64,000 bases of DNA from Vreelandella profundi (GTDB taxonomy: Bacteria > Pseudomonadota > Gammaproteobacteria > Pseudomonadales > Halomonadaceae). Under the pieces are notes generated by a model that was not told where the DNA came from, ran no database searches, and saw nothing but the letters and a program-made list of their open reading frames with translations. The stretch is from positions 806,001 to 870,000 of the forward strand of contig NZ_CP077941.1 in NCBI RefSeq assembly GCF_019722725.1. The letters run 5' to 3'. The position numbers and the translations under genes are program-made. This document shows, piece after piece, positions 7,442 to 15,553 of this stretch. The first letter of the stretch is position 1, and every line of letters starts with the position of its first letter.

Positions 7442-8324
7442 CGTCTTGGCGCGCCTGGTGTCTCGTGCGCCACTGACTCGTATGCCGCTGCCGCGTGCAT
7501 GCTCGTCAAGCGCTGCGCACCACGCAGCGTTATCCCTGCCGCTGCACGGTGATTGCCGCGCCGGGCAGGTTTACTTAGTCGGCGCGGGTAGCGGCGATGC
7601 CGAGCTATTAACGCTCAAGGCTGCTCGGCTGCTCATGCAGGCGGATGCCGTTGTCTATGACCGCTTGGTCGGCGATGAGGTGCTAGCACTGATTCCTCGC
7701 CACACCGAGCGCTACTACGTGGGCAAGGCGCGCGGCCATCACAGCGTTGCTCAGGATGAAATCGGCGCGCTGATGGTCGCGCTTGCTCAGCAAGGAAAGT
7801 CGGTGGTGCGCCTGAAAGGCGGTGACCCGGCGGTGTTTGGGCGTATGGGTGAAGAGCTGGATGCGCTGGCAGGCGCCCAGGTGCCTGCCACTATTGTGCC
7901 GGGAATTACCGCCGCCTCAGCCGCGGCTGCCTGCATGGGGATTCCGCTGACCGATCGCGGCCATGCGCAGCAGCTGCGCTTTGTTACCGCCCAGCTATGC
8001 CGTGAAGAGGGCACGCCGGATTGGGCCGCACTGGCACGTAAGGATGAAACCCTGGTGTTTTATATGGGCCTCTCCAAAGTAGCCGCGATTTGCCAAGGCT
8101 TGCGCCAGGCAGGCCTGCCGGATGAGTGGCCGATCATGTTAGTGGCCAACGCCAGCCAGCCAAGCCAGCAGTCGCTTGTGGGCAGCTTAGCCAGCATGCC
8201 AGACATGCTGGCGGCGAATCCTCTACCGTCACCGTGCCTGATTGTGGTGGGTAGCGTGGTACAGCGGGTTGCCACCTCGCCGGCTGGAAAGTCTCTCGAC
8301 GTCTGTGCTGCATCGCTTCTCTGA
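7389..8324 (+). CDS. cobA: Uroporphyrinogen-III C-methyltransferase (siroheme synthesis)
   Basis: SAM-dependent methyltransferase (SUMT) that makes precorrin-2, the siroheme precursor needed by NirB. Visible motifs: VGAGSGDAELLTLKA (about 60), VVYDRLV, VVRLKGGDPAVFGR (about 135), PGITAASAAAACMGIPLTDRG (about 175). It has only the SUMT domain, without the CysG dehydrogenase/ferrochelatase half, and a non-conserved N-terminal extension of about 55 residues. The ATG at 7389 is preferred over an in-frame TTG at 7371 because AAGAGGA lies 8 nt before it; the gene overlaps the end of nasA. Context ties it to nitrite reduction. Confidence 0.93.
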   Translation: MRALYNALCNPLLLKAHSVLARLVSRAPLTRMPLPRACSSSAAHHAALSLPLHGDCRAGQVYLVGAGSGDAELLTLKAARLLMQADAVVYDRLVGDEVLALIPRHTERYYVGKARGHHSVAQDEIGALMVALAQQGKSVVRLKGGDPAVFGRMGEELDALAGAQVPATIVPGITAASAAAACMGIPLTDRGHAQQLRFVTAQLCREEGTPDWAALARKDETLVFYMGLSKVAAICQGLRQAGLPDEWPIMLVANASQPSQQSLVGSLASMPDMLAANPLPSPCLIVVGSVVQRVATSPAGKSLDVCAASLL

Positions 8325-8355
8325 CCCTTAAACCCACTGCCAAGGAAACGCCTCT

Positions 8356-9165
8356 ATGTCGTATTTATTACCCGCTGAATTTGCCAGCAAGATGGTTGAT
8401 GCCGGCGAAGCCAAGCTGCATATGTCCAACCGCGATGCGCTGATTCGTGCCTTTATGGCGGGTGCCATATTAGCTATTGCCGCTGTATTCGCGGTAACGG
8501 TGGGGGTGCAAACCGGCTATCCGATATTGGGCGCCATCCTGTTTCCCGTGGGGTTTGCGATTATTTATCTGATGGGGTTTGATTTGCTGACCGGGGTGTT
8601 TGTATTAACGCCGTTGGCCTGGCTGGATAAGCGGCCTGGCGTCACGATCAATCGCATCGTTAAACATTGGGGCGTTGTGTTTACCGGCAACTTTGCCGGC
8701 GCGTTAACGGTGGCGCTGTTAATGTCGATTGTCTTTACCTACGGTTTTACCACCGCACCTAGTGAAGTGGGCCGGGTCATTGGTGAAGTAGGGGAAGGGC
8801 GCACGCTCGGTTATAAAGAGTATGGCGCTGGCGGTATGTTGACGATTTTTATCCGCGGCATATTGTGCAACTGGATGGTCTCGCTTGGGGTGGTAGGGGC
8901 GATGATTTCGACCACGGTCAGCGGCAAGGTTATCGCTATGTGGATGCCGGTTATGCTGTTCTTCGCCATGGGATTCGAGCACTCGGTGGTGAACATGTTC
9001 CTATTCCCCTCGGGCCTGATGTTGGGCGGCAATTTTTCGATTATGGATTATCTGATCTGGAACGAAATCCCCGTAGTGCTGGGTAATTTAATCGGTGGTT
9101 TAGCGCTAACCGGCTTGACGCTCTACACCACACACGTGCGCACCGCGCCGCAAAAAGTCCTTTGA
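8356..9165 (+). CDS. Formate/nitrite transporter family channel (NirC/FocA type)
   Basis: A 269-residue inner-membrane protein with about six hydrophobic segments and the FNT signatures HWGVVFTGNFAGA (about 98) and GFEHSVVNMF (about 202), the latter carrying the conserved pore histidine. Members conduct nitrite, formate or related anions. The nasA-cobA context points to nitrite handling (import, or prevention of accumulation). It follows cobA by 31 bp and is probably cotranscribed. Substrate is inferred from position only, so no symbol is given. Confidence 0.88.
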   Translation: MSYLLPAEFASKMVDAGEAKLHMSNRDALIRAFMAGAILAIAAVFAVTVGVQTGYPILGAILFPVGFAIIYLMGFDLLTGVFVLTPLAWLDKRPGVTINRIVKHWGVVFTGNFAGALTVALLMSIVFTYGFTTAPSEVGRVIGEVGEGRTLGYKEYGAGGMLTIFIRGILCNWMVSLGVVGAMISTTVSGKVIAMWMPVMLFFAMGFEHSVVNMFLFPSGLMLGGNFSIMDYLIWNEIPVVLGNLIGGLALTGLTLYTTHVRTAPQKVL

Positions 9166-9204
9166 GCAAGCTCTTAGAATAAGCCCTTTGAGCTAATCGT
9201 TAGC

Positions 9205-9259
9205 GGCTTAGGAACAGTTCGTTACTGATCTAAGCCTTCGCCTTGGCGAGGGCTTTTTT
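9205..9259 (+). promoter_or_regulatory. Terminator with competing upstream stem before the PP2C-kinase gene
   Basis: Intrinsic terminator: AAGCCTTCGCC (9232-9242) pairs with GGCGAGGGCTT (9245-9255) followed by a T run to 9259. GGCTTAG (9205-9211) can instead pair with CTAAGCC (9230-9236), which removes the terminator's 5' arm. AAGCCCT (9181-9187) is complementary to AGGGCTT (9249-9255), the 3' arm. The kinase SD (AGGGGAA) begins one base after the T run, so transcripts for that gene must cross this element. Confidence 0.6.
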
Positions 9260-9271
9260 AGGGGAAGCCTA

Positions 9272-10984
9272 ATGGCAGCGCTGACCATTTCGCTCGGCCA
9301 GCATTCGGATAAAGGACGTAAGCCGAGCAATCAGGATTTTTATGGCGCCTATTTGCCCAGCGAACCTCAGCGCTCAGTCAAAGGTATTACGATAGCGTTG
9401 GCGGATGGCATTAGCAGCAGTGACGTAAGCCGTGAAGCAAGCGAGGCGGCGGTGGGCGGCTTTTTGGCCGATTACTACGCCACCCCGGCCACCTGGGCCG
9501 TGAAAACCTCCGCACAGCGGGTATTGCAGGCCACCAATGCGTGGCTTTACGCCCAAACCAGGCAAAGTCAGTTCCGCTACAACTTAGATCGCGGCTATGT
9601 GTGCACGCTGAGTGCGATGGTGATTAAGTCCACCACCGCGCACCTCTTTCACGTTGGCGATAGCCGTATTTATCAGCTTTCGGGTAGTACGCTGGAGCCG
9701 CTGACCGAGGATCATCGCGTATGGGCATCTCAGGGCGTCAGTCATTTAAGCCGGGCGATGGGCGCTAGTCAGCATCTGGAGCTGGACTATCGCAGCGTAT
9801 CTCTCAGCGAGGGCGATGTATTTATACTCGCCACCGACGGGGCGTATGAGTGGCTGACGAGCACCGAAATGGTGGCGCTGATTCAAGCGCATGATGATCT
9901 AAACGCGGCGGCTAAAGCGCTAGTGGCGGCGGCTATAGAACATGGCAGCGACGATAATCTAACCGTTCAGATTGTGCGCATTGAAACGCTGCCTGAACAT
10001 CGCGCCAACGAGCTTTACGCGGCGCTGAGTGGGCTACCTCAACCGCCCGAGCTGCGTGCGGGCAGCGTGCTGGATGGTTATCGTATTGTGCGGCAGCTGC
10101 ATGCCAGTAGCCGCAGCCATGTGTATCTGGCACAAGACACTGAAAGTGGCGACAGCGTCGCGCTGAAAACGCTTTCGACCGAGTTAAGCCAAGACCCGGT
10201 GAGCATTGAACGGTTTGTGCGTGAAGAGTGGATTGCGCGACGTATTAATAATGCACACGTGCTCAAAGCCCCCGCCCAAGAGCGTTCTCGCCATTATCTA
10301 TATACCGTGCTGAGCTATATCGAAGGACAAACCCTGACCCAGTGGATGCGCGATCATCCCCACGCCGAACTCGCTCGCGTGCGCCCTATTGTTGAGCAAA
10401 TTGCCAAAGGGCTACGCGCGTTCCATCGGCTCGAAATGCTGCATCAGGACGTGCGCCCCGACAACATCATGATCGATAGCCATGGCACGGTGACGCTGAT
10501 CGATTTTGGCGCTGCTAAGGTGGCGGGTATCGACGAAGCGCAGGGCCAGATCAGCAATGACATTTTAGGCACCGCTCAATACACCGCACCGGAGTATTTT
10601 CTGGGAGAAGGGGGCTCGCCCCGGTCAGACCAATACTCGCTCGCGGTTATTACCTATCAGCTGTTAACCGGCACGCTGCCGTACGGCACTGAGGTGGCTA
10701 AAACGCGTACCCGGGCGGGGCAGCATAAGCTTGCTTATCAATCGGCGCTGAGTGAAAACCGCGAGCTGCCTGCCTGGGTGGACGAAGTGCTCAAAAAAGC
10801 GCTACATCCTAGCCCGCACCATCGCTACCCGGCGCTTTCAGAATTTATCTTCGAGCTGCGCTCGCCTAGTGCTGAGTTACTGAAGCGCGCACAGCTACCG
10901 CTGCTAGAGCGCGACCCGGTACTTTTCTGGAAAGGCGTAGCGCTGGCGCTGGCGATCACCGTTATCACGCTGCTGGCGCGTTAA
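9272..10984 (+). CDS. Bifunctional PP2C phosphatase / Ser-Thr protein kinase, membrane-anchored
   Basis: A 570-residue fusion. The N-terminal PP2C phosphatase (about 1-235) shows ADGISSSD, VGDSRIYQL, DGAYEWL and the metal-binding GSDDNLTV. A Hanks-type kinase follows (about 265-530): lysine in VALKTL, catalytic loop HQDVRPDN (Q replaces R of HRD), DFG in LIDFGAAK, and a TAPEY activation segment. A single C-terminal hydrophobic segment (about 548-568) would anchor it with the catalytic domains in the cytoplasm. Such fusions are known beside nitrate assimilation genes in pseudomonads, so a regulatory role there is plausible; target proteins are unknown. It lies behind the terminator/antiterminator-like element. 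Confidence 0.9.
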   Translation: MAALTISLGQHSDKGRKPSNQDFYGAYLPSEPQRSVKGITIALADGISSSDVSREASEAAVGGFLADYYATPATWAVKTSAQRVLQATNAWLYAQTRQSQFRYNLDRGYVCTLSAMVIKSTTAHLFHVGDSRIYQLSGSTLEPLTEDHRVWASQGVSHLSRAMGASQHLELDYRSVSLSEGDVFILATDGAYEWLTSTEMVALIQAHDDLNAAAKALVAAAIEHGSDDNLTVQIVRIETLPEHRANELYAALSGLPQPPELRAGSVLDGYRIVRQLHASSRSHVYLAQDTESGDSVALKTLSTELSQDPVSIERFVREEWIARRINNAHVLKAPAQERSRHYLYTVLSYIEGQTLTQWMRDHPHAELARVRPIVEQIAKGLRAFHRLEMLHQDVRPDNIMIDSHGTVTLIDFGAAKVAGIDEAQGQISNDILGTAQYTAPEYFLGEGGSPRSDQYSLAVITYQLLTGTLPYGTEVAKTRTRAGQHKLAYQSALSENRELPAWVDEVLKKALHPSPHHRYPALSEFIFELRSPSAELLKRAQLPLLERDPVLFWKGVALALAITVITLLAR

Positions 10985-10997
10985 TAGGTACTTTGTA

Positions 10998-12257
10998 TCA
11001 GCGGGCGTCGTCAAAGCGGTCGACCTGGCGCAGGGTTGGGAAAATCTTCATCCAGGCGCCAACGACCGCCAGTGTGCCTATGCCGCCAATGATGGCTGCC
11101 GGAACGGCGCCAAACCATGCCGCCATACTGCCAGCGCGAAACTCACCCAGCTCATTGCTGGAACCAATAAACAGCATATTGACCGCGTTAACACGCCCGC
11201 GCATTTCATCGGGCGTCGCGAGCTGAATCAGCGTGGTGCGCACATACACGCTAATCATATCGGCAGCGCCGGCCACGAGCATAGCCACCATCGACAGCCA
11301 GAAAAACGTCGAGAAAGCGAACACCAAATTGGCAATGCCGAAAACAGTGACCGCCACAAACATCACCAGCCCAGCGCGGCGCCTAATGCCGCGTATGCCT
11401 AAGTAAAGCCCCATGAGCAGTGCGCCGACAGCAATCGCGCTACGCAGCGCGCCTAATCCTTCGGGCCCCACGTGCAACACCTCTTGTGCATAGATAGGCA
11501 GCAGCGCCACCACTCCGCCTAGCAGCACGGCAAACAGATCCAGCGAAATCGCCCCTAAAATAATCGGCTGATAGCGTATGTAGCGAATGCCCGCCGTAAA
11601 ACGCTTGATGGCGGTACTTTCCAACGTTTTAGCCGCTTCAACGTAGCGAATGGGCACCGGCAGCAGTAGCAAGAGTGCGCCGATAAAGCATCCTAAGCAG
11701 ACGCTATAGGCCAAGCTGCCACCGCCAAGCCCATACAGAATGCCGCCTAATAGCGGGCCAAGAATGACCGCTACTTTCATGATAGAGCTGTTTAACGCAA
11801 TCGCAGAGGCAAGCTGCGCGCGGGGGACGATATTGGGCAACAGGCTTTGTAAGGCTGGGCCGGTAAAGGCGCGCGCGGCACCGAACAATGCCAATACCGC
11901 GTAAAAGCCGCTGACGCTCTGACTTCCATTTAGCGAAAGCGTCAGCAGCAGCGCGCTGCACAGCCCCTGAACGACCCAGCTCAGTTGCAAGATACGCTTG
12001 CGCGAAAAACGGTCGACAAAATCGCCGGCCGGCAGTAGCAATAGCACCATGGGGAGAAACTGAGCCAGGCCCACATAGGCCAGGGCCATCGGGTCTCGGG
12101 TGATGTCATACACCTGCCAGGCCACCACAATGGCCTGAATCTGCATGGCAAAGACCGCCGCTAATCGCGATAGCAAAAAGCTTAGAAAGCCGGACTGGCG
12201 ATGAAGCGGTACTAAAGGCTCCGAAGAGCTGGGCAGTGACTGGGTAGCAGAGGTCAT
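10998..12257 (-). CDS. MFS transporter, EntS-like (DHA3 type)
   Basis: A 419-residue inner-membrane protein with about 12 hydrophobic segments. The loop-2 type motif GDFVDRFSRKRIL (about 78) and the MRGRVNAVN segment (about 350) are typical of the EntS/enterobactin-exporter-like branch of the major facilitator superfamily. It is probably a proton-driven exporter; the substrate cannot be read from sequence. Convergent with the kinase gene (13-bp gap) and divergent from the aldo-keto reductase gene. Confidence 0.85.
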   Translation of the reverse strand: MTSATQSLPSSSEPLVPLHRQSGFLSFLLSRLAAVFAMQIQAIVVAWQVYDITRDPMALAYVGLAQFLPMVLLLLPAGDFVDRFSRKRILQLSWVVQGLCSALLLTLSLNGSQSVSGFYAVLALFGAARAFTGPALQSLLPNIVPRAQLASAIALNSSIMKVAVILGPLLGGILYGLGGGSLAYSVCLGCFIGALLLLLPVPIRYVEAAKTLESTAIKRFTAGIRYIRYQPIILGAISLDLFAVLLGGVVALLPIYAQEVLHVGPEGLGALRSAIAVGALLMGLYLGIRGIRRRAGLVMFVAVTVFGIANLVFAFSTFFWLSMVAMLVAGAADMISVYVRTTLIQLATPDEMRGRVNAVNMLFIGSSNELGEFRAGSMAAWFGAVPAAIIGGIGTLAVVGAWMKIFPTLRQVDRFDDAR

Positions 12258-12355
12258 GGCGTCATCATGGTAGGCGAAGATTTAGGTGCATGGGTTGAAG
12301 TATGCCATTGGCTGCCCAATATTAATTAACACGCTATCAATAGAAAAGGATGTTA

Positions 12356-13168
12356 ATGATGCAAAATGTAATTCCTAATCCCGGTTTCGGTACCTTTCGC
12401 CTGGAAGGCGATACGCTCAAGCAGAGTATCCACGCAGCGCTTGAGGCCGGGTATCGGCATATTGACACGGCGCAGTTTTATGGCAATGAAGCGGAAGTTG
12501 GCGAGGCTATTCATTCCAGTGACGTGCACCGCAGCGATATTTTTCTCACCACCAAGGTGTGGTTTGACAACCTGGAGCCCGCAAGACTGAAGGCCAGCGT
12601 AGACGAAAGTCTCCAAAAACTGGACACAGGGTACGTTGACCTTCTGTTAATTCACTGGCCATCACCAGGTGGTGAAGTGCCTATGGCCGATTATTTGACG
12701 GCCGTGAAGGAAGTCAAAGCGGGGGGTAAAGCGCGCCATATCGGTATTTCTAACTTTACCTGCAATCAGGTCGACGAGGCGGTTAGTATCCTGGGTAAAG
12801 ATGAAATTCTGACCAATCAGATCGAGGTTCACCCCTTCCTGCAGAACCGTAAGCTAGCTGAGCACTGCCAGCACCTGGGTATTCAAGTGACGGCATTTAT
12901 GCCGCTGGCGGTAGGTAAAGTCATGGACGATCCGATCCTCAAGAAAATTGCCGAAGCGCATAAAGTCACCCCGGCACAAGTTGCTTTAGCCTGGGTCAAT
13001 CAGCGCGATATGATTACGATTCCTTCTTCTACTAAGGCACGCAATATTCAAAGCAACATTGCCGCCTTTGATTTAGTGCTAAGCGACAGTGACATGGACG
13101 ATATTGCCATGTTGGATCGCCAGGAGCGTATTGCAAATCCTGACTTTGCCCCTGCCTGGGATGAGTAA
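12356..13168 (+). CDS. dkgB: Aldo/keto reductase, DkgB-like
   Basis: An approximately 270-residue cytosolic NADPH-dependent carbonyl reductase of the 2,5-diketo-D-gluconate reductase B group. Motifs: GFGTFRL, HIDTAQFYGNEAEVG with the catalytic Asp and Tyr (about 40-55), LLLIHWPSP with the catalytic His (about 104), IGISNFT, and the C-terminal NADP-binding IPSSTKARNI. The ATG at 12356 is chosen over 12350 because AAAAGG lies six bases before it and directly abuts the earlier ATG. Ends in a terminator at 13209. Physiological substrates are likely reactive aldehydes or keto-sugars. Confidence 0.9.
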   Translation: MMQNVIPNPGFGTFRLEGDTLKQSIHAALEAGYRHIDTAQFYGNEAEVGEAIHSSDVHRSDIFLTTKVWFDNLEPARLKASVDESLQKLDTGYVDLLLIHWPSPGGEVPMADYLTAVKEVKAGGKARHIGISNFTCNQVDEAVSILGKDEILTNQIEVHPFLQNRKLAEHCQHLGIQVTAFMPLAVGKVMDDPILKKIAEAHKVTPAQVALAWVNQRDMITIPSSTKARNIQSNIAAFDLVLSDSDMDDIAMLDRQERIANPDFAPAWDE

Positions 13169-13208
13169 GCAGGCGTTGGAACACTAAACGATAGCCGATG
13201 TCAGAGTC

Positions 13209-13235
13209 GATGCCTGCCTTGAGCAGGCATCTTTT
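13209..13235 (+). terminator. Intrinsic terminator after the aldo/keto reductase
   Basis: GATGCCTGC (13209-13217) and GCAGGCATC (13223-13231) form a perfect 9-bp stem with loop CTTGA, followed by TTTT. It separates dkgB from arfA. Confidence 0.85.
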
Positions 13236-13252
13236 AACGTAAGGATAAAACG

Positions 13253-13402
13253 ATGAAAAAGCGCAAGATCCAAGACAACGCATTAAAAGCGCAGCTGCGA
13301 ACGCCCATGTTTAAAATGCAGCAGCAAGCCCCGAAAAAAGGCAAAGGAAGCTACTCGCGTAAAGATAACAAGGGTATGAGAGGGTATCGCCAAGCCGCGT
13401 GA
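13253..13402 (+). CDS. arfA: ArfA, alternative ribosome-rescue factor A
   Basis: A 49-residue basic protein. IQDNALKAQL near the N-terminus and KKGKGSYSRKDNKGMRG near the C-terminus match the conserved core of ArfA (E. coli IKDNAIEALL and KKGKGSYMRK). ArfA recruits RF2 to ribosomes stalled on non-stop mRNA and backs up tmRNA. SD AAGGA lies 8 nt before the ATG. Unlike E. coli ArfA, the ORF stops right after the basic motif (RQAA) and has no hydrophobic tail. The last codons form one arm of a long hairpin that buries the stop codon (see 13378-13441), suggesting RNase III-type regulation by trans-translation. Confidence 0.9.
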   Translation: MKKRKIQDNALKAQLRTPMFKMQQQAPKKGKGSYSRKDNKGMRGYRQAA

Positions 13403-13441
13403 GCGAAGTGTTTACGTTCAGCGTTTTGGCAATACCTTCTC
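13378..13441 (+). promoter_or_regulatory. Hairpin enclosing the arfA stop codon (RNase III-type control)
   Basis: GAGAGGGTATCGCCAA (13378-13393) pairs with TTGGCAATACCTTCTC (13426-13441): 16 positions with one G-U and one C-A mismatch. An inner stem continues with CGC/GCG and TGAGCG/CGTTCA (13396-13405 with 13415-13423), so the UGA at 13400-13402 is itself paired. No T run follows, so it is unlikely to be a terminator. In E. coli arfA a hairpin in the ORF is cut by RNase III, giving non-stop mRNA; this hairpin is placed to do the same. Confidence 0.7.
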
Positions 13442-13543
13442 TGACATCTCCAAAAGCTATTCATGCATCTTCAGATCTCACCCCATCGGCAGTCTGGCGC
13501 CTTTTGCTAAGCCGCATATTGAAGTGCTGCCACCGTGATCTCT

Positions 13544-15481
13544 TTAGCGATAGCCCGCAGCCTGTAGCTGAAACAGCATTGCGTAGCGACCCTGTGCTTT
13601 TAGTAGCTCTTCATGAGTGCCGCGCTCAATAATATGGCCTTGATCGATAACCAAAATGAGATCAGCGCTGCGCACGGTTGAGAAGCGGTGGGAGATCAGG
13701 ATCGTCATTTTCTGCTGACTATGCTCGCGAAAGCGGGCGAATATATCGGCCTCAGCGGCGGCGTCCATGGCTGCCGTGGGCTCGTCTAGCACTAAAATGT
13801 CGGCGTTTTGGCGCATGTAAGCACGTGATAACGCAATTTTTTGCCACTGCCCGCCAGAGAGCTCCTGACCGTTCTTAAACCACCGGCCAAGCTGGGTGTG
13901 GTAGCCGCTGGCCATGCGGCCAATAAAGTCATCGGCCATGCCATGACGCGCGGCCTGTTGCCAGCGCTGTTCGTTGTCAAAGGCGCGAGTATCGCCGACG
14001 CCAAGATTTTCACCCACCCTGAGCTGATAGCGTACGAAGTCCTGAAAAATGACGCCGGTACGCTCACGTAGCGCCTGGGTACTCCACTGCTGCAGGTCGC
14101 TACCATCGAGCAGAATACGCCCTTGCGTGGGGCGATAAAGCCGTGTTAACAGCTTAATAAGCGTGGTTTTACCCGACCCGTTTTCACCCACTAAGGCTAA
14201 ACTTTGGCCAGGGGCAAGATGCAATGAGATATCGTGTAAAACATCGGCGCCGCCAGGGTAAGAGAAACTGACTTGTTCAAAGCGCAGGCCATCTCCGGGG
14301 GCAACACCCTGGGTTAGCGTGCCGTTTTCGGGCTCAACCGGCTGCTCCAAATATTCATAAAGATTGGAGAGGTAGAGATTGTCTTCGTACATGCCGCTGA
14401 TGGCGGTGAGGCTAGCAGAGAGGGCTGTTTGCCCCTGTTTGAAGACCATTAAATACATAGTCATTTGGCCCAGCGTCAGCGCGCCGATAATTGTTTCAAT
14501 CACTACCCAGCCGTAGGCAAGGTAAAACGTTAGGGTGCCCAGCAGGCCTAACAAAAATCCCCAGCTTTCCCGGCGTAGGGTTAAACGGCGATCTTCGGCG
14601 AATAGCTGGGTGAAAATAGCGCGATAGCGTTTGAGAAATAGTCCTTCAAGGCCAAATAATTTGACCTCTTTAATGCTGTCTTCCCGGGTAAGCAGCGTCT
14701 CTAAATAAATCTGCATGCGGGTTTGTGGCGAACGCCAGCGAAACAGTCGAAAAGCATCGCCCGAAAACTTAGCTTCCGAGATAAACACCGGCAGGGCGCC
14801 CACCACTAAAATCAGCAGCGCCCAGGGAGAAAACTGCACTAACAGGACACTGAAGCTACCTAGCGAGATTGCATTTTGCAGCAGTCCAAAGGTTTTGTTG
14901 ACCAGCGCTAGGGGGCGCGTAGACGCCTCACGCCGCGCACGCGTCAGCTGGTCGTATAGCTCGGAGTCTTCAAACTGGCTGAGTGACAGCGTGCCCGCTT
15001 TTTCCAGAATCATGACGTTCACTTTTTGGCCCAGCATGGCACGCAGCAGTGACTGCTGAGCCGAAAGGCCGCGCTGGGCCAACGCGATTAACCCAATGAT
15101 GAGCGCCTCTACCCCCACTAGCTTGAGGACCGGCGCAATGGACGCCAGCAGGTTGGGGTTTGACGCTGCCTGATGGGCATCCATGGCACTGACGACACCA
15201 TCAACAATCAATTGGCCAACCCATGCCGCCACGGCAGGCAGTACGCCCGCGACCAGCGTGCATAGCGCTAACCCCAGCATCATCCAGCGAGAGGTTTGCC
15301 ACACCAGGCCAAGCGCGCGACGGCTATAGCGAAAGACGCCCAAAAAGCCGCTGAGCGGTGAAGGGGCCGCGGCAGAAGAGGGCGTAGATGAAGAAGATGA
15401 AGGCTGACGTGGTGAAGGCATAGCTGAAGAGGCAAAACACTGAGTAAAAAAAAGTAGTGCCATGATGCGGGGGTTAGGCAT
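13544..15481 (-). CDS. ABC transporter, fused permease/ATPase
   Basis: A 645-residue half-transporter of the exporter type. A serine/proline-rich N-terminus precedes a six-helix membrane domain (about 60-350) and a nucleotide-binding domain (about 385-640) with Walker A GENGSGKTTL, signature LSGGQWQK, Walker B ILVLDEPTAAMD and the H-loop ILISHRFST. It should function as a dimer; the substrate is unknown. The start is uncertain: ATGs at 15481, 15463 and 15421 are all possible and none has a strong SD. The last (MPSPRQ) is also consistent with the domain start. Stands alone. Confidence 0.88.
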   Translation of the reverse strand: MPNPRIMALLFFTQCFASSAMPSPRQPSSSSSTPSSAAAPSPLSGFLGVFRYSRRALGLVWQTSRWMMLGLALCTLVAGVLPAVAAWVGQLIVDGVVSAMDAHQAASNPNLLASIAPVLKLVGVEALIIGLIALAQRGLSAQQSLLRAMLGQKVNVMILEKAGTLSLSQFEDSELYDQLTRARREASTRPLALVNKTFGLLQNAISLGSFSVLLVQFSPWALLILVVGALPVFISEAKFSGDAFRLFRWRSPQTRMQIYLETLLTREDSIKEVKLFGLEGLFLKRYRAIFTQLFAEDRRLTLRRESWGFLLGLLGTLTFYLAYGWVVIETIIGALTLGQMTMYLMVFKQGQTALSASLTAISGMYEDNLYLSNLYEYLEQPVEPENGTLTQGVAPGDGLRFEQVSFSYPGGADVLHDISLHLAPGQSLALVGENGSGKTTLIKLLTRLYRPTQGRILLDGSDLQQWSTQALRERTGVIFQDFVRYQLRVGENLGVGDTRAFDNEQRWQQAARHGMADDFIGRMASGYHTQLGRWFKNGQELSGGQWQKIALSRAYMRQNADILVLDEPTAAMDAAAEADIFARFREHSQQKMTILISHRFSTVRSADLILVIDQGHIIERGTHEELLKAQGRYAMLFQLQAAGYR

Positions 15482-15553
15482 GGATAGCTAGTTCAACCGC
15501 CGGTTGCCTGAAACGACAACGCGGCGGAGAGCATGTGAGCAGGGGAAGGCGGC

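Noticed and set aside
13378..13441. arfA hairpin as an ordinary terminator
   Set aside because: No T run follows the stem, and it contains the stop codon of the gene; regulation by cleavage fits better.
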